From the NCBI GenBank assembly GCA_010093705.1, contig MU006106.1, forward strand, positions 179,953 to 209,485: 29,533 bases of DNA. The letters run 5' to 3'. The position numbers and the translations under genes are program-made. Under the pieces are notes generated by a model. The model saw only the letters and a program-made list of their open reading frames with translations. It was not told where the DNA came from and searched no databases. Every line of letters begins with the position of its first letter. Within the stretch, counting starts at the first letter, position 1. This document shows positions 18,727 to 29,533 of the stretch, one piece after another. The DNA comes from Patellaria atrata CBS 101060. Taxonomy: Eukaryota; Ascomycota; Dothideomycetes; Patellariales; Patellariaceae.

Positions 18727-19716
18727 GATTTCTAGCGAACCCTAACACACTCCGTTAATGACCGATTTCTTCGTGGAGTGCAGGGAAGTTCATATCTCTC
18801 TTGATTGGAAACTTGTAAAGCGGATGGGTGCAAATGGAGTTGTCTGTGTTATTTCAATGCCTACTTTGGCAAAGGGTACTTGGTTTTCAATTCTCTTCCG
18901 TGTGACCTTGAGTCGATTGGGTTGCATCTTTGGGGGGGGGAAGGGGAATTGCGGACGAGCGAGGATTGAAACATATTTCTGATTTTCCCGGGTTGCTTCG
19001 AATTCCTACTTCTATTCACGTTACGTTGCGTAGACTGAATTCGCTGGATCGCGGATGGATGTCTTTTCAATCTCTATTTTGGCTTATGCACGGGCAATGC
19101 TTTTGTTTTGACGAATTGTATTAGATAGTTCAATTGGCACAACGTCCGACCTGTATGGTACACTACGTATTGTGCAGGTCGAGATGAAGATCCTAAATCT
19201 ATGCTATCCTCCACATCATCGATCTCATATGACCCACTATATACTTGCTGGTGCCTTGGGGATGTAGGGAGTAAGGTACCTTACTGTATCCCCTGCTTTA
19301 CTCGGAGCATTAAATCGGGGACGCGACTTTGATACTTGGCATGTTTGACGTACTTTTGTACCTTATGCGGATAGCAAATCCGAGCTAATAATAATGAGGA
19401 AATTCCGCTACGAAATCCATCCATCGTCACCGTATCCGACCCGACTCTCCCCCCAGGCGGCTTCCTCAACCTTCCGGTCGGACTTTTGTCAATAATGTGA
19501 GCGGACATTTAAATTCTCTTCACCGCGTCTGCATTCTTCTATATTCCCCAGGAGTTGGAATTCCTCGCATTGCAAATGACTTTTGCACTCTCTCCTCCAG
19601 CTATTTACTTTGGTCACTTACTTTTATAGAGCTCGCGTCACCGGCTATCTTCCGCTGCTTCCGCCCGCACCCCACCCTCTATCCTCCTCCCCAACACCTC
19701 AATTCCCACGCCATAG
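18727..19716. other. Intergenic between CCR4 and the DUF2434-like gene
   Basis: About 1 kb containing the CCR4 3' flank and the promoter of the next gene. A run of nine G lies at 18932-18940, and a 16-bp perfect palindrome at 19270-19285. CT-rich DNA close to 19670-19700 probably marks the leader of the downstream gene. No protein-like frame is evident. Confidence 0.5.
19270..19285. repeat. Perfect 16-bp palindrome
   Basis: AGTAAGGTACCTTACT reads the same on both strands. It lies about 430 bp upstream of the DUF2434-like start codon and shares a GGTACC centre with other intergenic palindromes in the window. It could bind a dimeric regulator, or it may be a simple sequence feature. Confidence 0.8.
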
Positions 19717-21395
19717 ATGGGTCTCATCACTCTCCGGGATCTTGTCCAATTTCCCGCTGGCGACAATGATACCGACACCTTCATAAATGGCAGGCACTAC
19801 AATCTAACCGCGTTAGAATTGTACGACTACCGCCTCTTCGAGAACCACACGGGACAGTTTACCATCTCCAATGAATCGAGATGCTATCTGATATTCGACA
19901 AGTACCAGCCTTTCTTATATCCGAATGGCAGCTGGGTCAATGGCACTTCCTGCTACTTTCCGTATTACGAAATTGGCACACGGGGTGCGGCTGGTGTTGC
20001 GTTTGCGGCCTTGTTTACCGCGAGTATCATGTTTACTCTGATCAATCTGAGGAAGCATGGTAAACTATATCTAAGGGAGGATAGGCGCTTCAGAGTTGTT
20101 GGTAGGAGGTGGCAGTGGTATTGGATGCTATTTGTGGCAGCTTGTGCAATGATTAGCACACTCACAGGGGTCGACGTGGATCGAAACTATCTGCAAGGCC
20201 TGCCCATAGTTTTACAAAGTTTTTTCTTCTCATTGATGATACCTGGAACGCTTGCGATGGTGTGGGAAGCTACAAGACACTGGTTTGTGTCACTAAAGTA
20301 CTGGCCTTTGGTAACAATAGCTAACAATAATAGGGGCTCATGGCAAGAGAGACAGATCTGTGATCGCGATATATACGGTTTACCCCAGGATGATCGAAGA
20401 AGCAAGACGGAGTTCTATCTACCGCTGATTTTTTATCTATTTGCGTGGTTGGTGGGTAGCCTCCCTATAACGTAACATTTTCTTATTTCAATGATCTGCT
20501 TACCCTCTACTAGAACTTCTTCATGGTCATTCCCCGTGCCTGGGATCCCCTCCAGAAGCAGCGTTCGCTCTTACAGCAAGAGACAATTGCCGGTCCTTCT
20601 GCTACGGACGTTCGCATGAAAGCCGGCTCAATCATGGCAGCTATCGCCTGGTTCGTTATCTGCTTTTCACTCCGTCATAGCATCCACCACTACAAACCAA
20701 AGAATCGTGGCATGTGGAACAGTTTCAATGGATTCTGTCACTACTGTCCGACTAAGCTATTCCTTGCCATCGTACTTCTCGCCTTACGCATCGCCTACGC
20801 TATTGCCAGCGCGTGGGAATTTGACATAAGTCTTCTCAAGTATGACAGCAACCCAGCGTGGCCTTATACCCTTGGGTACGGGTCTACGATCCTTATTATG
20901 ATCGTCCTTGAAGTGGCTGGCTTTATCGACGAGAATGAGGATAAGATCCTCATCGCACAGCGCGCTGAACGTGGACGTGCTGCTGATGCGGAGCTTGGAT
21001 ATACCGCTAAACCGAACTGGTGGTCTAAGATGACAAGTCACATACACATGACGGACGATCAGCGCCTGCGAGCTCTGACATCTGAGGTCCATGGTGTTAC
21101 CCAGCCGACGGAAAGAGGTCTCGCGGAAGGCGTCGAGCTAGGCACGATGCCGCGCAACAGGTCTCGTAGTCGCCAACAAGGGGACCCTTTTACGGATATG
21201 CGCACTGGAGCTGATGGACTGAGGGGAGCTACTCTTGGGGCTGGAGCGGGAAGAAAAATAGGTGTGACCACAGCCACTACCGGAGGTACATTGACCAGGG
21301 AGACGAGCATGGCACCGAGTACGCGGACAACCGGAAGCGACAACACATTGACAGGAGTCCAACCTCAGACTATACGGAGTATGTTGGATATTTAA
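19717..21395 (+). CDS. DUF2434-like polytopic membrane protein with seven predicted segments
   Basis: Exons 19717-20451 and 20514-21395, joined in phase 0 across a 62-nt GTGGGT...TAG intron with a GCTTAC branch site, encode 538 residues. The first 89 residues lack a strongly hydrophobic stretch but carry six N-glycosylation sequons (N17, N29, N43, N52, N70, N75). Hydrophobic segments lie at about 90-111, 133-150, 161-183, 232-252 (spanning the splice junction), 282-299, 326-346 and 363-383. A 155-residue Thr/Arg/Gly-rich tail follows. Positive residues after segment 1 (LRKHGKLYLREDRRFR) suggest that loop is cytosolic, so the sequon-rich N-terminus faces the lumen or exterior and the tail is cytosolic. 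The family resemblance is to fungal DUF2434, recalled from the overall sequence rather than a search. Function is unknown. An N-out seven-segment layout is receptor-like, but I see no GPCR signature motif. Confidence 0.75.
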
Positions 21396-22431
21396 GGCAA
21401 TTCTTCATTGATTTTCATAATCAGGGCTCCATTGGTTGATATACTCTCGCTGTACACTCTCGGCACGACCTCGATTCAGGAGTATCCCTAGCTTTCCAGG
21501 ACCTGTACCATTTATTGTATCTACAGCTTGCAGTCATTTGCACAGTCTGGTTCATCACATTTGGGGGAGTAGGAGGCTCTTGCTTAAATCGTCGTACTGT
21601 AAGCCAGGGTTTCCACAACACGGGAGGGATGAGCGTTGATGGAAGAGAAGAACAGCATAATGAAGGAGTTCTGGGCATGAGGACAAAGAGAACTTAGTAG
21701 TCGATTATTATGCTCGTGACTAATTATGAGAGGAGGCTAAATGTAAAAAGCGGTATACTGGAGGTAATCTACTACAGATGTATTAGCTATACCATTGATA
21801 TATGAAATCGATTTGTCCCAGTGCACACTGAAGTAAAATAAATATCACTTAGGGGGTCTGAAAAAGCGCTCATGCAGTCCCCAGTTCGACATTTCGAGTC
21901 CCGCCCATGGTTTAATATTGGGATAGTTCTGAAGCAAAACCGAGATTTACGCTTAACTCATCTTAGATGAAGGTGTCCCTTTTGCCAAAAAGAAAGAAAT
22001 TCTTTTTATCGTTCATAATTTACTGTATGTGGTGGTTACATATTATATTCGCCCTTCACCCATTCCTCGTGCTCATAGGGTTAGTTCTATCGTTTTCAAC
22101 TGCTCCGATGCACGACACAATGAAGGACAATGGAAACTCAAAGGACTGGCCTTTTGCTTATCTCATACAGAAATTGCAGCGTGAAGACAGTCATGGAAAC
22201 TTCTCCAGCATTTACACTTAAGGCTTAAGAGTGTGCGAGACCGCATCTCGCAATATCTTTTGTGACATCCGCTTTGCTCGACGTATTTCCCTTGCGACGA
22301 CCGAACCCTTTCACGGCACCATCCACGTGTTTATTGTGACAAGGACGCGTCGATTTCGAATTATTCTAGTCCTGAAGCAATTCTATTAACTTATGGAACC
22401 CTCAGTCTTTTAAACATACTCTCAAGAAGTC
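21396..22431. other. Intergenic between DUF2434-like gene and AMO1
   Basis: About 1 kb of 3' flank and promoter. An 84-codon plus-strand frame at 21967-22221 encodes a hydrophobic N-terminal half (two possible membrane segments), but has no recognised relatives or splice support. A TTCGAGTCC box-B-like string near 21892-21900 has no cloverleaf around it. Confidence 0.45.
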
Positions 22432-24109
22432 ATGGTTGTTTGCAGATTCTTTCTACAGGGTAACTGCAGGTTTGGCGGTACTATAACCTCACGCAACTTT
22501 CCGACCTTCGCTAACCATCACCGTTTCTACAGCAAATTGTAGAAATGAACACCCTAGTTCAGAGTCGAGAAGTTCATTTCAGAACCAGAATCAAAACCGC
22601 TTCGCCGCCCTCCAAACCCCTCCTCACAACCGGTCAAACGCATTTCAAAACCCTCCACAAAACAGGAACAACGCGTTCCAAAACCCTCCACAGCACCGGA
22701 ATAACCATAGTTCGTTTCAGAATCTTCCAACAGGGCCACGGAGAGGTAATCAAGACCGAGGTACTGAAAGGCGAGGAGGTCGTGACCAACGAGACTATCC
22801 GTACCACCTTGAAACCGAGATCATAAAAGCAGATCTGACGAACGAGCTTCCAATATGGCCATTCTCTGCTTACGGACCAGGCCGGGATGCTCCAAGACAG
22901 CTATTTGGCGGTGAATTGGAACAAAGCCCTGAAGAGATGAGGTTGTTCTATTATAACTCGAAGGCGGCCGGAAATGTTCAGGTGGCTATTGAGGCAGAAC
23001 AAGCATTGTATCAGCAGTCTAGGAGACAGATTGACGCAGCTCTCAATGATCTCCATGGTGCAATTGATTACATCGTCACTGGGAAAGATATCCATCCGAA
23101 TCGTTGGGATGTTGTGAATATGAAAGATATCCCTCCCGGTCAAGCAAGCGGAAACCAAGTGTTTGGTCAGCCACCCGTACATCAAGGTGCAGCTTCTAAT
23201 CAAGCCGCATCTTCTGGTCAACCGGGAGCAGTAGGACCGGGTGCTTTTTTTGGGCAACCAACTGGGAGGGTGCAGAATACCACCTTCAGCCAAGCTGCTC
23301 CCTCCACTAACAATTCTGCCTTTGGTCAACCATCTTCTATGGGACAAGATGCTACTATGGGGCAGCCAAAATTTGGACTACCCTCAACAGCGCAAAGGGC
23401 TACTGTGGCCCAACCAACATTTGGAAAACCATCTGCGTCCCGGGGTATTATTTTCGGTCAAACGTCTAATACGGGCCAGTCTGCATTTACCAATCAAACC
23501 CAAGGTCAAGGGGGGATATTTGGGCAGGCTTCTGCGCAGACTTCTGCTTTTGGCCAACCCGATACTCAGCAATCCCTATTTGCACAAAACCAAAATCAGA
23601 ATCAACAGACGTCTTCTGCTTTCCAATCCTTTCCTCAGCCTTTACAACCAGTTGCCTCTAACGCTTTTGCTCAAAAATCACAAGCGTTTTCGGGCCAACA
23701 AGGCCTCCCTGCGGGTCCGTCATTGGCGCAAAATGCGTTTTCCCAGCATTTAAACGGCTCGTCTGGAGCAGCTCAAGCGAACGGGACTGGCTCTTTAGCA
23801 GTTGCAAGTTCAGACGATCCCAGAACTTATTCTACCCGGGACAACCAAAATCGTCTCCTAACATGGAAAGGGAGACCAGTCAAATATGAAGATGGCAAGG
23901 CATTCTACAGGCGGGAAGACAATGAGCTAGAGCGCATCTTCTTTCCTGAGGGCCCGCCTCCCCAAAATCCTTACACTGAAGAGTTGCCAGACGCATACAC
24001 AGACAAGGTCGAAGTCGCGTACGAGTATCTCATTAACAATGATAGTTTTCAAGACGGGGTCATGCCAGATGTAGCACCGAAAAGGGAGTGGTTACGCTTC
24101 GATATCTGA
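22432..24109 (+). CDS. amo1: CCCH zinc-finger FG nucleoporin, AMO1/Nup42 family
   Basis: Exons 22432-22477 and 22533-24109, with a 55-nt intron (branch GCTAACC), encode 540 residues. The 46-nt first exon starts MVVCRFFLQGNCRFG; after splicing, ANCRNEHP completes a C-x7-C-x5-C-x3-H zinc finger (C4, C12, C18, H22), so the intron cuts the finger in two. An Asn/Gln/Pro-rich stretch with degenerate FQNPPQNRNNA repeats follows. A conserved segment near 115-215 (IIKADLTNELPIWPFSAYGP to SRRQIDAALNDLHGAIDYIV) precedes an FG/FGQP-rich region (about 225-435). The C-terminus (LTWKGRPVKY and on) corresponds to the Gle1-binding region of Nup42. The family sits on the cytoplasmic face of the nuclear pore and helps release exported mRNA. 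S. pombe Amo1 also affects microtubule organisation. A gene model lacking exon 1 would lose the zinc finger. Confidence 0.93.
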
Positions 24110-24644
24110 GAAGCTATATACTAGAAAAAGAAGTTGAAAAACTTTTGCATTAGCGGAGGCGCTTGGAGGTTTTGTCTTGGGTAAAGCGATTTGGTTCTTT
24201 TATGCTGTAGTTCACATATATTCGAAAATCTGTGTCATGTATAGAACTAATAGATCAGACATTCGGAAATTCACGATCAAGTGCTCCTCCCTGTAGCTGA
24301 TGTGTATGCAAGTGTAGGACCTTAATTACAAAAGTATAACTATCAGCAGGATATCAGACGAGAAAAGTTTAATTCGCATGTGATAATGTGAGGGTTTGAG
24401 GCTCCTACAGTACCTATAATAAGGCTGAAATAAGCTTTTTCCCAGAATTGCCTAAATTGTGGTCAAAACTTGTCCCTCCCACCCTACGTAACGACAATCT
24501 ATAATCTGGTGAATCAAACCAACAGCGTTCACTCACACGACGCAAAAGCTCCGGTTTCTTGAACCTAGAGGACCCTAAAACCCTAGGCATGGAGCATCAA
24601 CATTCCGTTCCCAGAACATCTAATCACTTCTGATAACTTGCACA
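24110..24644. promoter_or_regulatory. Spacer between AMO1 and SKI3
   Basis: 535 bp holding the AMO1 3' flank and SKI3 promoter, with both genes on the plus strand. The sequence is AT-rich until about 24470, then moderately balanced toward the SKI3 start. No gene is seen. Confidence 0.55.
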
Positions 24645-27600
24645 ATGTCAAGTATCAAGGCCGCTTTGAAGGCCGCAAAAGCGGCGCTGGATGCGCAGAA
24701 ATATGAGGATGCAGTTGTACAAGCTAATAATGTGCTTGCATCCGATCCACAGAACTATTTCGCGTAGGTAACCTTACTCACTGTATCATCGTAATCTCTC
24801 ATTTGGATGCTTTCATCTCGCTAACTAAGTCAGTACCATATTCCTAGGCAGAGCTCATGAGAAATCAGAAAACTACGAGGATGCCGCGAAGGCATACACC
24901 AGCGCAACGAAGTTAAAGCCGAAAGATGACCAAGCATGGTTAGGTTTGCGGAGTCTATACGAGAGTCAGGGAAGTAGTAAAGTTGATGAGTATATCACCG
25001 TTGGAGTGAGGCTGGCAGAGATCTATGGCGAAACGTAATGCATACTGTCCTTTCCATGATTACTTTTGTACGGTACTAATTTTTAATATATAGCGACGAT
25101 AACCATAGATGCGCCTCCGCTATACACAAAGTCACAGATCTTGTCAAAGTAAAAGGAACAACTGCAGATTTAAAACGTACATTAGAAATACAGTTACCAA
25201 CAAGCCCGATATACAGTTACATAGAAGGCTTTGTACCTCACCCTTCCCACACATATCTAAGACTCGCGGAGATTATTGAGAATGAGGAGAAGGAACGTAT
25301 AAACAAACTGATTGGAGAAAGGAGGACCCGTCTAGGAGCTAGAATTGCACAAGTCACAACGGAAGCCAAGCGGGAGGTACTCAGTAACAGCCCTCTGGAG
25401 GACATATACCAGAAGATCATCGATTGGACCAACGACGACGATGTGCGGCGAGATCATGAGGAAAAGCTCCTTCGGCGGTGTCTCGAGCTTTTACATGTGC
25501 TTCCCAAGGAACATAAGGAGACCAAAAGGAAGGAGGTTGAAAAGATTGCTCGTGGGATGGTCATTGTCAAGCATAAGTTTCAGATTGCGTGGTGTATTGA
25601 CATCGAATGGAAAGATGTTGAAAATATCCAAGAGCATGACGGAGGTGTTTTACGAGAGTTTGTCGAATTCTTCCCAGAGAGTGGCCTTTCCGAAGTACTT
25701 AAGGGTTACCTAGGTAGCGAGATATCTCCGTTCCCACTACCGCAAAAGGATGATACAAACCAACAAAACGGAGAGAGCGATGATAACCAAGATGCAATTC
25801 TGAGTACTGAGGATCGGCTAATACTAATGACAGAAGGTTTGGACCTGTGTAAAGAGTCCATACTGGCTCATCGCTTGATGGGAGATTACTACCTCTATCT
25901 TGAAGAATACGAAAGTGCAGTTGATATTGCGCGTAAGGGGCTCCGTTTTGTTCGCTCTGAAACTGATAAATCCGGACTTGCGTTAAGAAATCATATCGAT
26001 GCACTGAATATAATACTAGCAACGTCCTTGATCCACTACCAGTCCCCCAAGAATCATCCTGAAGCGAAGTCAATTTTCAACGAGCTGCTAAAGCGCAAGC
26101 CCTCCTCCACCCCAGCTCTGATAGGTGTTGGATTGATTCTCGAGGAAGAAGAAGAGTACGAAGCGGCAATTGATTTTTTAGGCCGTGCGCTAATGAAGGA
26201 TCCTGGGAATACACGTATAGGGGCAGAGGTAGCATGGTGCAAAGCACTAAATGGCAATCTAACTAAAGGCTTAGAAGAACTTGAGACATACGTTGAACAG
26301 ATGGAAGTAACTGACACACGGTCTCGAGATTTACGCTCTCAAACACTATACCGAATAGGAAAATGTATGTGGGACTTAAACCCGGCACGAGCGGCACGGA
26401 AGGACCGTAATGGAGCTTACACTAAATATCTTGCATCTATCAAGACGAATCCGAATTATGCGCCAGCCTACACAAGCCTTGGATTCTTCTACTCGGATTA
26501 CGCCAGGGACAAGAGGAGGGCGCGGCAATGCTTCCAAAAAGCATTCGAACTATCAGTCTTTGAAATTGAGGCTGCTGAAAGACTAGCAAGAGCCTTCGCA
26601 GACGAAGGAGATTGGGACATAGTGGAGGTAGTCGCTCAGCGTGCTATAGACTCAGGCAAACGGAGACCCGCGCCTGGTTCGAAGAAGAAGGGTATTAGCT
26701 GGCCGTACTCTGCTCTCGGCGTGGTGCAGATGAACAAACAAGAATACGCGAAGGCTGTAGTATCGTTTCTTGCAGCATTGCGGATTAGTCCCGATGACTA
26801 TCATTCATATGTGGGCCTTGGAGAAGCATATCATAATTCAGGTCGTTACAATTCCGCGGCTCGAACATTCAACTACGCTGAACATCCAGAAGATGGAGTT
26901 CAAATGAAAAAGACTGGCGAAAGTTGGTTTACACAATATATGCTCGCAAATGTAAAGAGAGAACTGGGCCAGTATGATGATGCAATAGATGGTTATAAAC
27001 ACGTTCTGAGTGATCGGCCGACGGAATTTGGTGTCTCGATAACTCTACTCCAGACGTTGGTGGAACGAGCTTGGAGGTGTGTTGAAACAGGATTCTTTGG
27101 GAAAGCAGCTGATAGTGCAATAGAAGCTATTGGTATAGCTGAAGGCATAGCTAAATACAGACCTGATGCTTTCAATCTGTGGAAAGCACTGGGAGACGCA
27201 TCTTCTGTCTTTTCTTTCGTCCAGAGCCGTTTGAAGGACCTCCCTTTCGAAAAGGTCCAAAGTCTCCTTGGAAAGGGGGTGTCAGTAGATCAATATGATT
27301 TATTCCAAGAAGCCGACGGTATCAATAAAGCATCGCTACAAACTCTTACAAGTGAAGACGAAGGCTTAAATTCCCCATCTTCTATTCTCCCACGCTGCTT
27401 AAACGCTTCAATTCTCGCCCATAAACGAGCAATCAATAGTTGTGCACACGATATACACGCACAAGCCGTAGCATGGTTTAACCTTGGGTGGACTGAGTTC
27501 CGAGTTCATAAATGTCTCGAAACAGATTCCGCAACAGGACAGACTAAGCAGCAGAACAAGTTTTTGAAAGCTTCAATGCGATGTTTCAAACGTGCAATCG

Positions 27601-29024
27601 AGCTTGAGGCTGGAAACTCAGAATTTTGGAACGCGTTAGGAGTCGTGACAACAAAAATGAATCCAAAAGTGGCCCAACACTCGTTCGTCAGGAGTCTACA
27701 CCTTAACGAACGGAGCGTAAGGACATGGACTAACTTGGGCGTCCTGTATCTTCTACAGAACGATTTGGAGTTAGCACATCAAGCTTTCTCTCGTGCTCAG
27801 TCTACCGATCCTGACTACGCCCACGCATGGCTTGGAGAAGGTCTGGTCGCTCTGCTTTGGGGTGATACGAAAGAAGCTCTAGCCCATTTTACACATGCAT
27901 ATGAGATATCAGACTCCGGCTCCCTTATCGCAAAACGTCAATATACCCTTTCCGCATTTGACCATCTCATATCCTCCTCAAATACCTTAACTAGTATAAA
28001 TGACCTAATCCAACCTCTATTCGCCCTCGAACAACTCCGCTCCCAAGAGCCCTCCGACCTCCCTCATAACCATCTTGCAGCCCTCTTTCTCGAACGCGTT
28101 GGCAAACACGATGAAGCCATCACTACCCTCGAAGCGATCTGCACCACCGCAGAATCTAACTACGAGGTCTCCGAATCCCCCTCTGAGCTCTCCACTTTCG
28201 CCAAAGCAAAGACAGACCTGGCACGCAACCGCCTCGCAGTCGACGACTACAGCAACGCGGCCACAGACGCCGAAACCGCCCTCGACCTCATGTCCGAAGA
28301 GGACAGCACGACACTGTCCAAAGACGCGCTCCGCCGCACTCGTCTATCCGCTCATATCACAACCGGCCTATCGCACTTCTACCTCTGCGACATCGACGCC
28401 TCCCTCGCTACTTTCCGCACCGCGCTCGAAGAAAGCGGTTCCGCGCCCGACGTCGTCTGCCTCCTTGCCCGCATTCTCTGGGCTAAAGGTGGCACAGACG
28501 AGAAAGCCGTCGCGAAAGAGCAACTCTTCGACGCTATTGAACGGCATCCCGGTCACGTCGGCGCGAGCGTGCTCATCGGTGCCATTGCGGCGATCGAGGG
28601 AGACGAGGAGACGATGGAGGCTGTGAGAGATGATCTCGAGTCTCTCCGTACCGAACCCAAGCTCTCTTACCAGCAAAAGAAGAATGTAGAGGGTGTGCTT
28701 GAGGCCATCGCTGCACTTGGGCCGGGTGGGGATGAAGCGGAACTGGAGCAGTTGCGGACGGCGATTATGTTGACGCCGGCGGGGAGTCATGGGTGGAGCT
28801 TGCTTGCTGGTGCTGTGGAAGGGGATGGGGAGTTTGCGGCACGCATGGCGTTGAAGACGGCGCAGAGACAGGTACCGCCGAGAGGGGCGATTGGAGCGGA
28901 GGAGCTTGCGAGGACGTTTGCGGGGACGGGGAGTGTGGGTGATGCGCAGAGAGCGGTTATGGTTGCGCCGTGGTTGCGGGATGGATGGGAGTGCTTGGTC
29001 GAAGCGGTGGATGGGGTGGCGTGA
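24645..29024 (+). CDS. SKI3: SKI3 tetratricopeptide scaffold of the Ski complex
   Basis: Exons 24645-24763, 24834-25034 and 25094-29024, with introns of 70 and 59 nt, encode 1416 residues, the size expected for fungal Ski3. The N-terminus is MSSIKAALKAAKAALDAQKY, and the first splice gives NYFATIFLGRAHEKSENYED. Tetratricopeptide repeats run through most of the protein, for example LAHRLMGDYYLYLEEYESAV, NPNYAPAYTSLGFFYSDYAR, ALGVVQMNKQEYAKAVVSFL, VRTWTNLGVLYLLQNDLELA and DYAHAWLGEGLVALLWGDTK. Ski3 holds the Ski2 helicase and two Ski8 subunits together and feeds mRNA to the cytoplasmic exosome for 3'-5' decay and nonstop decay. No signal peptide or membrane segment is visible. Base composition changes sharply near the 3' end (see findings), but the frame stays open. 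Confidence 0.95.
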
Positions 29025-29533
29025 TGGAATTGGGGGTAAGGGAGGTAGGTAGACGCTTTAGGGGTGGAGGCGGAATGTCCTCAATATTAAGAAGCGATGA
29101 ATCATGAACTTACAAATATAGGCTACTGTAAAATGACTACAACCGATGTCACCCATGATGAGAATGCTGTCCCTGAGTCTCACATGCGTACGTACCTTAT
29201 TTGTGAAGATTATTTTATATCCACCAGCTCAGTCCTTAGATATACCTCAGAAACTCCCACCAGGAACTAATGTAACCTCCGACGCAAAGAATAAAACAGC
29301 ATCTTCTCGTTAGCAATTCCGCACTTCGAGTCGGGGATGAGTGCGAAGAGCGCTCAGTCGGACGTTAACAGAAAATTTATAAGGACTGTGAAGTCGATAG
29401 ACGGGTCATTTACTCCATCCCCACAGAATCCTACACGCCCTCATGGAAACCCCCTTCAACCTCATCCCAGCCAGATATCCACACAAAATTCCACTCCACC
29501 CCCTTTCCCCTAAACCTCACCTCCCCCCCTCCC
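29025..29533. other. Downstream flank of SKI3; possible start of another gene
   Basis: No complete gene is seen. A plus-strand frame opens with ATG at 29443 (METPFNLIPARYPHKIPLHP) and stays open to the window edge, about 30 codons. A separate 49-codon frame (29164-29313) has a hydrophobic start. Both are too short to judge. Confidence 0.3.

Noticed and set aside
21851-21910. tRNA-like box B string (TTCGAGTCC) followed by CCCGCC
   Set aside because: No T-stem partner, no acceptor pairing and no anticodon arm on either strand, so it is neither a tRNA nor a clear tRNA relic.
21967-22221. 84-codon plus-strand frame with hydrophobic N-terminal half
   Set aside because: Could encode a small membrane protein, but AT-rich DNA often yields such frames and nothing else supports it.

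Overview
The window looks like nuclear DNA of a filamentous ascomycete (Pezizomycotina; a leotiomycete would fit, but I cannot fix the class from sequence alone). The evidence is short GT-AG introns, mostly 43-110 nt with CTAAC/CTAAT-like branch sites, a eukaryotic tRNA-Phe gene with an intron directly 3' of the anticodon, and a run of proteins typical of that group (AcrB, DUF2434-like, AMO1, SEC14, CCR4, SKI3). Nearly every gene is spliced, so single open frames understate them. I rebuilt exon structures by matching splice signals, phase and the expected family sequence.

Left part (1-10968), all genes on the minus strand: an intact single-exon rvt gene (590-3313), a cellular non-mobile reverse transcriptase with all three catalytic aspartates; a tRNA-Phe(GAA) gene (3977-4067); SEC14 (4628-5812, four exons); and an acrB-type membrane/coiled-coil protein (6250-9215, two exons), followed by 1.75 kb without a recognisable gene.

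Middle part (10969-14596): a hotdog thioesterase with a mitochondrial-type leader (minus) and an ETFRF1/LYRM5-type LYR protein (plus) diverge from a 320-bp spacer. Both contain micro-exons; the thioesterase model carries an unresolved one-base frame problem at its active-site motif. The LYR gene converges on a SAM-dependent methyltransferase (minus) with a 32-nt first coding exon.

Right part (14597-29533), all genes on the plus strand: CCR4 deadenylase (16332-18726), a DUF2434-like seven-membrane-segment protein (19717-21395), the AMO1/Nup42 CCCH zinc-finger FG nucleoporin (22432-24109) and SKI3 (24645-29024). CCR4, AMO1 and SKI3 act at successive stages of mRNA life (export, deadenylation, 3'-5' decay), although their proximity need not mean co-regulation.

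The most noteworthy items are the intact rvt gene, the micro-exon genes that automatic annotation would probably miss or break, the seven-segment topology of the DUF2434-like protein, and recurrent GGTAC-centred palindromes confined, as far as I can see, to intergenic DNA. I saw no CRISPR array, transposon or viral remnant.
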